Notes under the pieces: generated by a model
Seen by the model: only the letters and a program-made list of their open reading frames with translations
What the model was told of the DNA's origin: nothing
Databases searched by the model: none
In this document: one piece after another, positions 27,078 through 36,943 of the stretch
Layout of the letters: each line of letters starts with the position of its first letter
How positions within the stretch are numbered: position 1 is the stretch's first letter
DNA from: Desulfocapsaceae bacterium
GTDB lineage: Bacteria; Desulfobacterota; Desulfobulbia; Desulfobulbales; Desulfocapsaceae
Direction: 5' to 3'
DNA: 64,000 nucleotides
NCBI GenBank assembly: GCA_030653035.1
Contig: JAUSAB010000030.1
Span: 1-64,000, forward strand
Program-made: the position numbers and the translations under genes

Positions 27078-29546
27078 TCAGTCGCGCAGTAAAACAGCCA
27101 GCGCCGTCTGTCTCTTTGCCGTATCCACATTCCTGACCGCCATGGAAAAGGCCTGTCTTGTTCCCACAAAAACAGCCAGTTTTCTGGCCCTTGTTAAGCC
27201 GGTATAAATAAGATTGCGGAAAAGCATCTTAAAATGCTGGCTGACAATGGGGATAATCACACAATCAAACTCACTGCCCTGTGACTTGTGGATGGTAATG
27301 GCATAAGCCAGATCCAGCTCACTGATCTCATCTTTCTGATATTCAACTTCACGGCCTCCCACCAGAAAACGGACTACACAGGTCAGATCAACCGCGTTCA
27401 CCCGGATGATCTGGCCGATGTCCCCGTTGTAGACCCCAAGATCATAGTTGTTCCGACGATGGATAACCCGGTCTCCCACCCTGATGATCCGCTCACCGAG
27501 AACCAGTTGCCCCTTACTCTCCTCACCGGGATTGACTGTTTGTTGTAAAGTGCGATTGAGCGTGGCCGTGCCCAGACTCCCTCTTATCATGGGCGAGAGC
27601 ACCTGGATCTCACACTCTTTGCCAAAATATTTGGGGATCCATTCGGTATAAAGCCTGACGATCACCTCCTGAGCGGTCAATCCGTAATAAAGAGATGACC
27701 AGGGATGCACCTTTTTCAACACCGCCCGCAGTTCATCGGCGCTGTTTTCCGCGGTCTGGAGCAGGCCAAAATTCACATGGCTGTAAGCATCCGGCAGCTC
27801 AAGATCGCCCCTCTTTTTTTGAAATGACAGTTCCTCGTCAATTCCCGTAAAAAGATGTTCCTCGCCGAAATGGGCCTCCACATCCTGAGCCGACAACTTG
27901 AAATGGTCCCGTACCCTGGCAATAACCCGAAGCTGTTCTTTGGTGGCCTCATTGGAATCAAGGAACAGGCAGTCAGCCTTTTCACTCCATAGGCCAGGCT
28001 GTTTAAAAGGTGAGGGGACCTGGGGCACAACGCCTACATTGATGGCATGGGCATAGCGGATGATGGAAGATTCACCGGCCTGCCGGAACACCTTGTTGAG
28101 GGTAAAGAGAGGAACAACCCCGGAAGCGATCAAATCCGCCAGCACATTTCCCGCCCCCACCGATGGCAACTGGTCAGCGTCTCCAATCAAAACAAGCCGC
28201 GCACCCTCAGGAATAGCGGCAAGCAAGGCCGCGGCCAGACTGATATCAAGCATGGAACACTCATCGACGATAAGACAATCAAGCGCTAAAGGCTGTTCCC
28301 GATTACGCTTGAAACCGCCGCCCTGATACTCCAACAAACGATGAATGGTCCTGGCCTCATCACCAATCACCTCCCCCATGCGCTGAGCCGCACGGCCAGT
28401 GGGAGCGGCCAGGGTCACCTCTAGCCCCATGGACTGCAACAACTTGACCAGGGTTCTTGTGGTCGTGGTCTTGCCGCAACCCGGCCCTCCGGTCAGAATC
28501 GCACAACGGCAGGAGGCAATTCCGGCAACAGCATCATATTGCTCGGGGCTCAATTGCAAATTCTGGGTTGCACTGTAGGTCTGCAGCCATTGCTCCACCT
28601 TTTTTTCATCAATAGCCAGAGGAACACACAGTTGCCGCAACCATTCAGCGCAATTCTGTTCATCATAATAAAGGGTCTTGGAATAATAACAAGGGACTGC
28701 GGCAACGCCATCCATTTCCAGGAAACGAGTCTTCAATAGATTATCCCGCTCCATAGCGCCAAGATAGGACTCCAGCCGACCGGTCAGATCCATCGCCAAG
28801 AGTTCCCTGATCTGGGCCAGGATCTGGCCGCTGGTTAGAAAGCAATGGCCCTGCTCCCGGGAAGCCGCCAGGATATGACGGATGGCGGCCATAATCCTGA
28901 GCTCTGAGTCAAGGGGAATACCGAGTGAGAGGGTAACCTTGTCGGCCGAAAAGAAACCGATACCGTAAAAGTCATCCGCCAACCGGTAGGGATTCTCGCG
29001 AACGAGGGCTACAGCCTGGTCCCCATACTTCTTGTAGATACGGACGGCAAAGAGCGTAGAGATACCATGCCCCTGCAGAAAGAGCATCACCTCACGTACC
29101 GCGCGATGCTCTTCCCAGGCCATCTTGATTCCGGCAAGTTTTTTGTGGGCAATACCCGGCACCAAGAGCAGATCCTCAATTCGGTCTTCAAAGACATCAA
29201 GGGTAGTCTTACCAAAATAGCTGACAATCTTGCGGGCGGTCTTGGGCCCCACCCCGTTAATGAGACCGGAGCCAAGATACTTTTCCAAGCCAGCCGCAGT
29301 CGCCGGTTTCTGTTCATCGGCGCGCACTGCCTTAAACTGTCTGCCATAGGTAGAATGGGTGCCCCAGGAACCAAAGAATTTCATGGTCGCCCCGGCAAAA
29401 ACACGGGTCTGGTGCACGGTCACAGTCACAGCCTCATGTTCGTTGAAACACTTCACTCGCAACACCGACCAACCCGATTCGGTATTATGATAGGTGACCC
29501 GCTCGACAATCCCCTGGATCTGTTCTTCGATAAAACCTTTTTGCAT
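27078..29546 (-). CDS. recD2: RecD2-type ATP-dependent 5'-3' DNA helicase
   Basis: An 822-residue SF1B helicase of the RecD2/TraA-like group, which works without RecBC. N-terminal OB-like region, helix-hairpin-helix (LGSGLINGVGPKTARKIVSY), Walker A GGPGCGKTTTTR, Walker B IVDECSMLD, QLPSVGAGNVL, and the C-terminal motif AYAITIHKSQGSEFD with LIYTGLTRARK. There is an insert of about 100 residues between the RecA-like domains (about 570-660) with no recognised motif. Likely acts in repair or replication restart. Confidence 0.93.
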   Translation of the reverse strand: MQKGFIEEQIQGIVERVTYHNTESGWSVLRVKCFNEHEAVTVTVHQTRVFAGATMKFFGSWGTHSTYGRQFKAVRADEQKPATAAGLEKYLGSGLINGVGPKTARKIVSYFGKTTLDVFEDRIEDLLLVPGIAHKKLAGIKMAWEEHRAVREVMLFLQGHGISTLFAVRIYKKYGDQAVALVRENPYRLADDFYGIGFFSADKVTLSLGIPLDSELRIMAAIRHILAASREQGHCFLTSGQILAQIRELLAMDLTGRLESYLGAMERDNLLKTRFLEMDGVAAVPCYYSKTLYYDEQNCAEWLRQLCVPLAIDEKKVEQWLQTYSATQNLQLSPEQYDAVAGIASCRCAILTGGPGCGKTTTTRTLVKLLQSMGLEVTLAAPTGRAAQRMGEVIGDEARTIHRLLEYQGGGFKRNREQPLALDCLIVDECSMLDISLAAALLAAIPEGARLVLIGDADQLPSVGAGNVLADLIASGVVPLFTLNKVFRQAGESSIIRYAHAINVGVVPQVPSPFKQPGLWSEKADCLFLDSNEATKEQLRVIARVRDHFKLSAQDVEAHFGEEHLFTGIDEELSFQKKRGDLELPDAYSHVNFGLLQTAENSADELRAVLKKVHPWSSLYYGLTAQEVIVRLYTEWIPKYFGKECEIQVLSPMIRGSLGTATLNRTLQQTVNPGEESKGQLVLGERIIRVGDRVIHRRNNYDLGVYNGDIGQIIRVNAVDLTCVVRFLVGGREVEYQKDEISELDLAYAITIHKSQGSEFDCVIIPIVSQHFKMLFRNLIYTGLTRARKLAVFVGTRQAFSMAVRNVDTAKRQTALAVLLRD

Positions 29547-29716
29547 GAGCCCGTTTTAATTTTAACCAAAAAAATGCATTTTTATTTTTCAACCAATACT
29601 GTGACTGGGGTTTAATTTGCGCTTAGTGCGGCTGCTGTTTCTTCCGATCAAAGTCTGGATGGAAAGCTGTTTGTGGAATTCATAGCCCTATATATCTTTC
29701 CTATCTTAAAAAAAAG

Positions 29717-29890
29717 ATGCAGGAGAAAAATCTTTTCAAGAGGTACACCATGCTGGAACTTCTTGATAAATTTGACATCATTGAATGCTTCGAGCAGCCG
29801 GGGCATATTCTGCGCGTAAGTGAAGTAACAAAGCGGCAAGTCGAACTTTACGAGGCGATGGAGATCGCACCATCGACCTCGTTACATTAA
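29717..29890 (+). pseudogene. IS4/IS1634-like transposase C-terminal fragment
   Basis: A 57-codon ORF: YTMLELLDKFDIIECFEQPG, HILRVSEVTKRQVELYEAME. The pattern LLDK.D.IE.FE.PG....EVTKRQ..LYEA matches the C-terminal tail of IS4-superfamily (IS1634-like) transposases, about 450-550 residues when whole. Only the last tenth remains. Nothing else is supported in 29547-30027. Confidence 0.5.
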
Positions 29891-30027
29891 GGGCGGGAAT
29901 GCAGGATAAAAGAGATAATTTTATATGTAGTGACTCAGACTCTATGTACAGCATGAAAACGCGGTAGGATAGATAGGGCCTGATCACTGTACTAATGTAA
30001 CGACGATTTGCCTGTGACCAGAACTGT

Positions 30028-31470
30028 TTACGACATATAGAGCTCATCCAGCAGCCTGAAAAGTTCTTTCCTCGCTTTTTCAAAATCACGCATCTTGGCC
30101 TGAGCAGCCTCTGGTTTGTTCTGGTTAAAAAGGCTGACGATTTCTTTGGCACTGGCGTGAACGTTTTTATGCGGGGTTGCGAGTTCCTTGAAGAGCGGAC
30201 TGGAGGTAAAGCTTTCCTTGGTGGTGTCGTACCATTTACCAAAGGCGCAGTTATGATGATCGGTCACATGGTCAGCATGCATCTTTTTACGACCTTCAAG
30301 CACTGCCTCAAGCTGAATCTTCCAGTTGAGATGAGCTGTTTTTATCACGCCGATGTTAAATATTGGTGGATCGATATCAATATGACTGATCGAATCGCTC
30401 ATCAATTTACTCAGATTATTGAGTTCACGGGCATATTCTTTCACTTCTAAGCAGCGATTGGTGATCTGATCAGTGGTGTCGCGTACCGTGGTGATATTTT
30501 TTGTTACCTCTTGATTAACTGACGATGCCTGTGAAATATTTCCACTAATTTCCTGCATACCTGAAGAAGCTTGAGATATATTAATGGAAATCTCACTGCT
30601 GGCAGTGGCCTGCTGTTGTACGGAAGCAGCGATAGTCTCCACCAATTCACTCATCGCTGTAATCGTTTTAGTAATGTTGTTGATAACACCAACAGCCTGC
30701 ATGGTTGCTTGTTGAATCCCCTCAATCTGCTGAGAGATATCCTGAGTTGAATCCCTGGTCTGCTTGGCAAGGACTTTGATTTCATTGGCTACTACGGCAA
30801 AACCTTTGCCGGCCTCGCCCGCCCGTGCTGCTTCAATAGTTGCATTTAAGGCCAACAGGTTGGTCTGTTCGGAAATCTCGGTGATAGTGTCAGTGACTTT
30901 ATTTATTTCCTTAGCCGCTCTACCAAGATCACCGACACTAATAGATGCTTTCTCTGCTTCAGTAACTGCTTCTGCGACGATAATGCGGGCCTTGTCAGAG
31001 TTACTGGCAATTTCGTTAATTGTAGCTGTCATCTCTTCCGTGGCGGCAGCGACCATGGACACATTAGTGTTGGACTGCTCCATTGCGGCAGCTACAGCAT
31101 TCATATTCGAACTCATTTCTTCGGCAGCCACAGCTACTGTGTTAGTTAAAGTATACAAGTTTTTAGCGTCATTGCTTAATTCAGTAGAGGCTGCATTCAT
31201 TGCCTCTGAGGTCGCTTCCAGAGTAGATGTGTTTCCTCGTATCAACCTGAAAGTATTAGACCAATTACAACATAACTGTTTGAGTACTGACCCGAGGATA
31301 TGATGCTTTTTGTCTGCTGGTAGGATTGCCTGGGCTAATTTACCATTGGCAATTGCTTCGGCATTTTTGGTGACTGTGGAAATTTGTTTGGTTACGCGGG
31401 TTGTGTTAAAGAATGAAACTACTCCAAAAAGAGCCCCCAAAAGTCCAAAACTTATAAGTATAGCTTGCAA
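30028..31470 (-). CDS. Chemoreceptor with C-terminal zinc-binding CZB domain
   Basis: A 480-residue MCP with a single N-terminal membrane segment (residues 3-22), a HAMP-like region, no periplasmic domain, and a signalling hairpin with tip [20 protein letters not shown]. The C-terminal 95 residues form a CZB domain: the ligands appear as H in [18 protein letters not shown] (His and Cys) and [12 protein letters not shown] domains sense zinc and oxidants such as HOCl. The start codon is TTG with GAGGTG five bases upstream. It is not next to che genes. Confidence 0.9.
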   Translation of the reverse strand: MQAILISFGLLGALFGVVSFFNTTRVTKQISTVTKNAEAIANGKLAQAILPADKKHHILGSVLKQLCCNWSNTFRLIRGNTSTLEATSEAMNAASTELSNDAKNLYTLTNTVAVAAEEMSSNMNAVAAAMEQSNTNVSMVAAATEEMTATINEIASNSDKARIIVAEAVTEAEKASISVGDLGRAAKEINKVTDTITEISEQTNLLALNATIEAARAGEAGKGFAVVANEIKVLAKQTRDSTQDISQQIEGIQQATMQAVGVINNITKTITAMSELVETIAASVQQQATASSEISINISQASSGMQEISGNISQASSVNQEVTKNITTVRDTTDQITNRCLEVKEYARELNNLSKLMSDSISHIDIDPPIFNIGVIKTAHLNWKIQLEAVLEGRKKMHADHVTDHHNCAFGKWYDTTKESFTSSPLFKELATPHKNVHASAKEIVSLFNQNKPEAAQAKMRDFEKARKELFRLLDELYMS

Positions 31471-31758
31471 AGGTTCACCTCAATAAATAAATGGATTAAT
31501 TCATGCAGATATTTTTCTATTGACTTTACTCAAATGAACGAGATGTTCCCAATTTGAAAAATGCTGGCGGTGCTATTAATAGCTTTTCAGGATTTTTCTG
31601 CCCCTCCCATGTGTTAAAGTTGTGTTAAGGTTGTGTTAAGAAATGATTAAGATTTATTGTTTAATTGTGTTCATGTTTTTCTTGCTATGTCAAATTTAAG
31701 TTAGGGGGTAGTTGGTTAGGGGCTGTTAAGAAATAACCTTTACTTTTTATCCATTTCT

Positions 31759-31953
31759 TTACGGCCCCTTATGCCGTGAATGATATTGGATTGTATGAGT
31801 TATTTTTGAACGACGGCTTAGCCCCACCTGACTAACTGCCCCAGTTATTTCCTTTAGTACAGCAATCGCTTTCACTTCTCCAAAAATGACAAAAACATGG
31901 CCAACAGGTCCCACATGACCAGTACTTCCTGATGTTGATTGATTATCAGCCAT
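31759..31953 (-). CDS. Small protein, possible fragment of an adhesin retention module
   Basis: A 64-residue ORF with a strong ribosome-binding site (AAGGAG seven bases before the ATG). The N-terminus is glycine-rich (MADNQSTSGSTGHVGPVGHV) and VGHVFVIFGEVKAIAVLKEI weakly resembles the first strand of LapA-type retention modules of giant adhesins. No adhesin follows, so it may be the surviving start of one or an unrelated small protein. The flanks 31471-31758 and 31954-32235 hold no other gene. Confidence 0.4.
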   Translation of the reverse strand: MADNQSTSGSTGHVGPVGHVFVIFGEVKAIAVLKEITGAVSQVGLSRRSKITHTIQYHSRHKGP

Positions 31954-32112
31954 AGCTATCTCCTTTTAAGGTTGAAGTGAATCTTATTCTACTATCTAAA
32001 TAGATAATAACTCTGTTAAATATTTATATCTATTGCACCTTGGTACAGTTTTTAACCCCGCGACAAGTCGCAAAACCAACAACCACAACTAAACAGATTC
32101 CGGTTTTTTCCC

Positions 32113-32147
32113 TTGACATAAATTACATGAGTCCGATAAGAAGGGTA
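32113..32147 (+). promoter_or_regulatory. Possible sigma-70 promoter before the yqeY-like operon
   Basis: TTGACA at about 32114 followed, after 16 bases, by GATAAG. The -35 is perfect and the -10 is weak (consensus TATAAT). It lies about 90 bases before the yqeY-like ATG. Confidence 0.35.
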
Positions 32148-32235
32148 GGGTATCCTAAATAAACAGAACTGAGCCCATTAAGCTTTATCCCATCAACACT
32201 GATTTCATCTGTCACCCTTTACCTGCGAGAGAATA

Positions 32236-32730
32236 ATGAGCAACACAACAGAATTTAGCTGGGACGAGGCCTCTGGCATGCCCCTACTTGCCAAGCTGCG
32301 AAGTGATTTAAAGGCTGCCATGTTGGGTAGGAACGAAGCGGTCAAGGGTGCTATTCGTATTATCATCAGTGAATTTCCTACCAAGATTACCCTGCCGATC
32401 ACCCTGGAAAGCGGCAAAAAGAGCAGCCGTCCCAAACACGATGACGAGATAACAAACGATGAGATAATCACTGTGATCATGGGCCTGTGCAAGTCAGAAA
32501 AACAGACCCTGGAATTCACCAAACAGGCTACTTCTGACTATCTGCAAGTCCTGGAATCATATCTTCCCAAAATGGCCACCGAAGAAGAGATCATGGACTG
32601 GACTAGAGAAAACATTGACCTCTCAAAATTCAAAAGTCCTATGCAGGCCATGGGAACCATCATGAAGCATTTCGGCAAAACCGCTGATGGGAATGCGGTC
32701 AAAAAGGTTCTGACCTCAATAGCCGGTTAA
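32236..32730 (+). CDS. YqeY / GatB-Yqey domain protein
   Basis: A 164-residue helical protein of the YqeY family, which shares the tRNA-binding tail domain of amidotransferase GatB: LLAKLRSDLKAAMLGRNEAV at the start, SYLPKMATEEEIMDWTRENI and SPMQAMGTIMKHFGKTADGN toward the end. The insert SGKKSSRPKHDDEITNDEII replaces the commoner LTDEE loop. It precedes the histidine kinase gene by four bases and is probably co-transcribed; its role is unknown. Confidence 0.8.
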   Translation: MSNTTEFSWDEASGMPLLAKLRSDLKAAMLGRNEAVKGAIRIIISEFPTKITLPITLESGKKSSRPKHDDEITNDEIITVIMGLCKSEKQTLEFTKQATSDYLQVLESYLPKMATEEEIMDWTRENIDLSKFKSPMQAMGTIMKHFGKTADGNAVKKVLTSIAG

Positions 32731-32734
32731 AGAT

Positions 32735-33979
32735 ATGGCAAAAACTTCTATCAAACCAGGATCTACCGCATCGAATAACCTTGAGAATCAGCACATCTGC
32801 CCCACAGGAAAAGACAATGGTGGCGATGAGCTTTTTGATGCCATCCAGGATCTAGTACTGGTTGTTACAATAAACCCGTCAGTTGGGGACACGTCTACAA
32901 GAGTTTTTAATGCCATCCACGATCTAGTACTGGTTGTTACCCCCGAAGGTATTATCATTGACGCCAATCTGGCCGCCATCAATGCTGCCCGCAAGCCAAA
33001 GGATCAGATCCTTGGCAGGGGAATCTGCGAGATTATCCATGGCGGCAGTTCACCTCACTTACAATGTCCACTGGAGTCATTTTTACGTACCTGTACCCCT
33101 CGAGTAGAAGAGACAAGACTGCCTGGCCTTTTTGGAGAGTACCTGCTCACAATTTCACCGGTCAAAGATAGTGACGATATTGTCCGAAAGATATTACTCA
33201 TTGCCCGTGCGCTGACCTCCGATGAGCTGCAGAAAGTCGACTCCATGCGCACAGCAAAACTGGCAGCCATCGGCGAACTGGCAGCAGGTGTTGCCCACGA
33301 AGTCAATAACCCCATTACCGGCATAATCAATTTTGCCCAGCTTCTCCTCGATGACAGTGAAAAAAACTCGCTCCAGGCAGAACTTCTCACCCGCATTATT
33401 AATGAAGGTGAGCGAATCGCGTCCATCATCAAAAATCTGCTCTCCTTTGCCCGGGAAGGAAATCAAGAGAATGAGCCCATCGATATGATCCGGATTATTG
33501 AGGCTAGCTTGTCACTGGTCGAACATCAATTCAAAAAAGATGGGATTCAGATCAGTACAGATTTCTCAGAAGCCCCCTGCCCAATCTATGGAAATTTTCG
33601 CCAACTGCAACAAGTAATCCTGAACATGCTGAGTAACAGCAGATTTGCCTTGAATGAGCGTTATCCCACCACTTCACCAGACAAAAAGATTCTCATTTCA
33701 TGCCACCTCATCACCACTGCGGATGGAACTACCTGTATCCAAACAACCATCCGTGACCTGGGTACCGGGATACCGCAAGGCATCCTTGATCGATTATTTG
33801 ATCCATTTTTCACAACCAAACCTGCGGGTCAAGGTACCGGACTTGGTCTCAGTATCAGCTTCGGGATTATTCAGAATCATGGCGGTACCATCAAGGTCAA
33901 CTCGATAATGCATAAATTCACCGAGGTGCTCATTCAAATCCCCACATGCAGGCGAAAACTATGCAACACAATGACATAG
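32735..33979 (+). CDS. PAS-domain sensor histidine kinase
   Basis: A 414-residue soluble kinase: PAS (about 55-160), DHp with phospho-acceptor H188 in AAGVAHEVNNPITGIINFAQ, and HATPase with N-box LNMLSNSRFAL, RDLGTGIPQ and GQGTGLGLSISFGII. No membrane segment. The N-terminus carries a 24-residue near-duplication: DAIQDLVLVVT (35-45) and NAIHDLVLVVT (59-69), mirrored in the DNA at 32841 and 32913. It overlaps the sigma-54 activator gene and is presumably its partner kinase. Confidence 0.92.
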   Translation: MAKTSIKPGSTASNNLENQHICPTGKDNGGDELFDAIQDLVLVVTINPSVGDTSTRVFNAIHDLVLVVTPEGIIIDANLAAINAARKPKDQILGRGICEIIHGGSSPHLQCPLESFLRTCTPRVEETRLPGLFGEYLLTISPVKDSDDIVRKILLIARALTSDELQKVDSMRTAKLAAIGELAAGVAHEVNNPITGIINFAQLLLDDSEKNSLQAELLTRIINEGERIASIIKNLLSFAREGNQENEPIDMIRIIEASLSLVEHQFKKDGIQISTDFSEAPCPIYGNFRQLQQVILNMLSNSRFALNERYPTTSPDKKILISCHLITTADGTTCIQTTIRDLGTGIPQGILDRLFDPFFTTKPAGQGTGLGLSISFGIIQNHGGTIKVNSIMHKFTEVLIQIPTCRRKLCNTMT

Positions 33980-35781
33980 TAGATAAAAATGCTCGCATCC
34001 TCATTGTTGACGATGAGGCAAGCATTCGTCTCACTTTTGAAATGTTTCTGGCCAGAGATGGTTATGGACCCATCACAACTGCCGCCACCTTTGATGAGGC
34101 CCTGCATATCATCCAGGATCACGAATTCGATCTGATCATCAGTGACGTAGTCCTGGAAGGACCGCGCGGCACTGATATCCTGCGCAAAATTCGCGAGGCC
34201 GGTCTTAAATGCCCGGTGGTCATGATTACCGGATTTCCCAATCTTGATTCCGCCGCCGAGGCCGTCAGATATGGGGCCTTTGATTACATCCCCAAGCCCA
34301 TCAACAAAGAAACGCTGCTCCGATTTGTCCGCCAGGCCTTGCAACACTGGGAGCTTGAAAAGGAAAGAACAACACTCATCAAAGAAAACGAAAAGTATAA
34401 ACGCTATCTGGAGGTGATCTTCAGTTCCGTTCGTGACGCGATCATTACCATTGATAATGACATGAACATTGTCCAACTCAACAATACTGCAAAAAAGTGG
34501 ATGGCCTACGATGAGGCCAATCCTCTGACAAACATAAGAAACTGGCCCGAAGACATGGGCAGGACCTGCATGCAGGAGGCCTTACAGGCATTGAAGGATA
34601 AAAAAGAGGTCAGAGATTATCATTTTGAATGCCATCGACCTGACAACAACATCCGAATGATCAGCATGAATGCCTCCCCTCTTCTGGATGGGCAGGATGA
34701 ATTCAGTGGGGTGGTCATTATCGCCAGAGACATCACTCTGCCGACAGCGGATGAAAACAGCGGCAATCGAAACCAGTTTCACGGCTATGTCGGATCCAGC
34801 CTGGCGATGCAGAGCGTCTATAAACTCATTGAAAATGTTGGCAAGGTAGACACGACCGTCCTGATCTGCGGAGAGTCGGGAACAGGCAAGGAGCTCGCCG
34901 CCGAGGCTCTGCATGCGGAAAGCCCCAGAAGAGACGCGCCCCTCATCAAGATTGATTGCGCTGCCATTCCTGAAGATCTGTTGGAGAGTGAACTTTTTGG
35001 CCATTTAAAAGGCGCGTTCACCGGCGCCGACCGCTATCGACAGGGACGACTCTTGCAGGCTGACCATAGCACATTATTCCTGGATGAGATTGGCGACATC
35101 TCGCCTAGGATGCAACTGCGTCTTCTCCGCTTTCTCCAGGAAAAGATCTTCACCCCTGTCGGCCAGGATACTCCGATAAAGGTGGATGTACGCATTATTG
35201 CGGCAACCAATGTCAACCTCATCGAAAAAGTCAGAACGGGAAATTTTCGTGAAGATCTCTACTATCGCTTGAAGGTGGTAGAAATCAATCTACCACCGCT
35301 TCGTGATCGTATTGGAGGGATCCCTTTATTGGCATATCACTTTCTGTCGTTGTTCCGGGAACAACTCAAAAGGGATATTCACGGGATTTCAAATCAGGCC
35401 ATGAACGCCCTTACCACCTATTACTGGCCGGGAAATGTCAGAGAACTCCGCCATGTCATAGAACGGGCCTGTGTTCTCTGTGAAGGCCCGACCATCTCCC
35501 TTGAGCACTTCCCTAAGGAAATCCGTTCGCAGCAGATGCAGCAGGATATCATCCCTGCCGTGAAACCGGCAGATAATACCTCGGAACAGGCCCTACAATG
35601 TACAACAACCGTGAACGTCAGCCCATTGCCTCCCTATATCAGCGAAAAAGATGAACTCATTGATGCCCTGAAACGGGCCAGAGGAAACAAATCTAAGGCC
35701 GCCCATATACTCGATGTCGATCGAAGCACCCTGTACCGGAAGATGAAGCGCCACGAAATAAAACCCGACGAGTTCATCTAA
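33946..35781 (+). CDS. NtrC-family sigma-54 activator (REC-PAS-AAA+-HTH)
   Basis: A 611-residue enhancer-binding protein. [19 protein letters not shown], phosphorylation site [11 protein letters not shown] (D67). PAS at about 155-265. AAA+: Walker [16 protein letters not shown], the sigma-54-contacting loop [23 protein letters not shown], and the arginine-finger region. Fis-type HTH at the end ([20 protein letters not shown]). An ATG five codons in (33961) is an alternative start. It overlaps the kinase gene by 34 bases. A -24/-12 promoter lies 240 bases downstream of its stop. Confidence 0.94.
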   Translation: MQAKTMQHNDIVDKNARILIVDDEASIRLTFEMFLARDGYGPITTAATFDEALHIIQDHEFDLIISDVVLEGPRGTDILRKIREAGLKCPVVMITGFPNLDSAAEAVRYGAFDYIPKPINKETLLRFVRQALQHWELEKERTTLIKENEKYKRYLEVIFSSVRDAIITIDNDMNIVQLNNTAKKWMAYDEANPLTNIRNWPEDMGRTCMQEALQALKDKKEVRDYHFECHRPDNNIRMISMNASPLLDGQDEFSGVVIIARDITLPTADENSGNRNQFHGYVGSSLAMQSVYKLIENVGKVDTTVLICGESGTGKELAAEALHAESPRRDAPLIKIDCAAIPEDLLESELFGHLKGAFTGADRYRQGRLLQADHSTLFLDEIGDISPRMQLRLLRFLQEKIFTPVGQDTPIKVDVRIIAATNVNLIEKVRTGNFREDLYYRLKVVEINLPPLRDRIGGIPLLAYHFLSLFREQLKRDIHGISNQAMNALTTYYWPGNVRELRHVIERACVLCEGPTISLEHFPKEIRSQQMQQDIIPAVKPADNTSEQALQCTTTVNVSPLPPYISEKDELIDALKRARGNKSKAAHILDVDRSTLYRKMKRHEIKPDEFI

Positions 35782-35834
35782 CGTTCCCGCCCAAACCCTT
35801 TCAAACTATCGCAGCAGCACACTCAACGCCACAT

Positions 35835-35989
35835 CATTGCAACAGCAATGCGACATTATTGCAACAAACAACAAGCGCGGCAACACTTGTGCAACATGCG
35901 CTGGCGCGCACGCCCCATCCTTGACACACTGACGGGTCGACACCCAATCAACAAAAAAACAAACAACATAACAACAAGTTGCGCACAAA
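35835..35989 (+). promoter_or_regulatory. Repeated TTGCAACA-type sites, candidate enhancer for the sigma-54 activator
   Basis: Four related sites lie 30-190 bases upstream of the -24 element: the perfect palindrome CATTGCaacaGCAATG (35835-35850), ATTATTGCAACAA (35855), TTGTGCAACA (35887) and GTTGCGCACAAAC (35978-35989). Repetition, dyad symmetry and position fit binding by the NtrC-type protein encoded just upstream. The whole 35782-36135 gap holds no ORF of note. Confidence 0.5.
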
Positions 35990-36019
35990 CGTCTCCCCCC
36001 ACCCAACAAAAAACAAATT

Positions 36020-36036
36020 CTGGCACGTCACATGCA
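36020..36036 (+). promoter_or_regulatory. Sigma-54 (-24/-12) promoter
   Basis: CTGGCACGTCACATGCA matches the consensus YTGGCACG-N4-TTGCW, with the invariant GG and GC separated by exactly 10 bases. It lies about 100 bases before the first small membrane-protein gene and directly downstream of the gene for a sigma-54 activator. Confidence 0.8.
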
Positions 36037-36135
36037 TTAAACATGTCAAGTCAGCACACTGGACCTTAACAAAACAACCAGAAAAACATTAGTCGTTTCG
36101 TTAAGAGCTCAAAACAAACTACCTTGGAGCGGGTC

Positions 36136-36348
36136 ATGAAAAACACAACTGGCATGAACAAAAGTCGCTCAGCTAGCACCGCAGCCACCAACGTAAGCAC
36201 AGAAATCTCCAAGACATGCATAACTGCTGTTGGTATCGTTGCCGGTATCATTGGTTGCTGGGCAATTGCCAGCATGATTGCCGGTGTCATCAACAGTGGA
36301 GGCCCAATTGATCTTGCGACCAGCCTCTTTAGGGCAATTAACGGATAA
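36136..36348 (+). CDS. Small membrane protein with SGGP motif (copy 1)
   Basis: A 70-residue protein: hydrophilic Thr/Ser-rich N-terminus, one membrane helix (ITAVGIVAGIIGCWAIASMI) and a short end NSGGPIDLATSLFRAING. GGAG six bases before the ATG at 36136 sets the start; a GTG-type extension upstream is unlikely. It is paralogous to the next gene (shared pattern IG.W.......SGGP.DL..S.F.AI.G). It is the first gene after the -24/-12 promoter. Function unknown. Confidence 0.75.
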   Translation: MKNTTGMNKSRSASTAATNVSTEISKTCITAVGIVAGIIGCWAIASMIAGVINSGGPIDLATSLFRAING

Positions 36349-36455
36349 TCACAGAAAACCAACCAGTTTCTGCAAATAAACACGTAAGCGGATAACAAAA
36401 ATAACAAAACAAACACTCCGCCACATAAAAATCTCATATCTAAAGGAGTTTCACC

Positions 36456-36674
36456 ATGGGAAACACAGCAATCACAAAACAACAAACCAAAGCAACCGCT
36501 CATGATTCCGCCACCGCTGACAGTGAATTGTATAAACTTGGAACCTTTATCACTGCAGCTTTTGCAGGAGCCATCGGGATATGGAGCCTTATCTGTCTCT
36601 CCAGCGCCATGATTTCTTCCGGTGGACCGGTTGATCTTGTTAAAAGCATGTTCACAGCTATTACTGGTAGTTGA
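36456..36674 (+). CDS. Small membrane protein with SGGP motif (copy 2)
   Basis: A 72-residue paralogue of the preceding protein: soluble N-terminus, membrane helix (FITAAFAGAIGIWSLICLSS) and SSGGPVDLVKSMFTAITGS. AAGGAG is seven bases before the ATG. The two share the C-terminal SGGP.DL motif at the same distance from the helix, with unrelated N-termini. Such proteins could be subunits of a membrane complex or substrates/adaptors for the FtsH protease encoded next; this is inference. Confidence 0.75.
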   Translation: MGNTAITKQQTKATAHDSATADSELYKLGTFITAAFAGAIGIWSLICLSSAMISSGGPVDLVKSMFTAITGS

Positions 36675-36750
36675 TTCTTCTTTCAACCTGTGGCCCTTAA
36701 TCAACCGGCCTAAGTAATTATTGTTTTTTGGATAAAAAAGACATAAGTAA

Positions 36751-36786
36751 CAAATAGCCAGGGAGACATATCTCTCTGGCTATTTG
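36751..36786 (+). terminator. Hairpin between the small genes and ftsH
   Basis: CAAATAGCCAGGGAGA and TCTCTCTGGCTATTTG form a 16-pair stem with one G-U and a four-base loop. There is no T run after it, so it may be a weak terminator or an mRNA-stabilising 3' end that keeps the small-protein messages abundant. Confidence 0.5.
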
Positions 36787-36943
36787 TGTGATAGAGTGGA
36801 GTACATTCTTAAACAAAAAATTCTTAAAGGTTCAGCAAAGATTTATTTCTTCGAAATATTTGCCAGAAAGGGTTTAACCCGCCGACCAACCTGCAAGAAT
36901 ACGCTCAGATAATCACACCTTTCTTTATCCAAGGAACTCCTTC

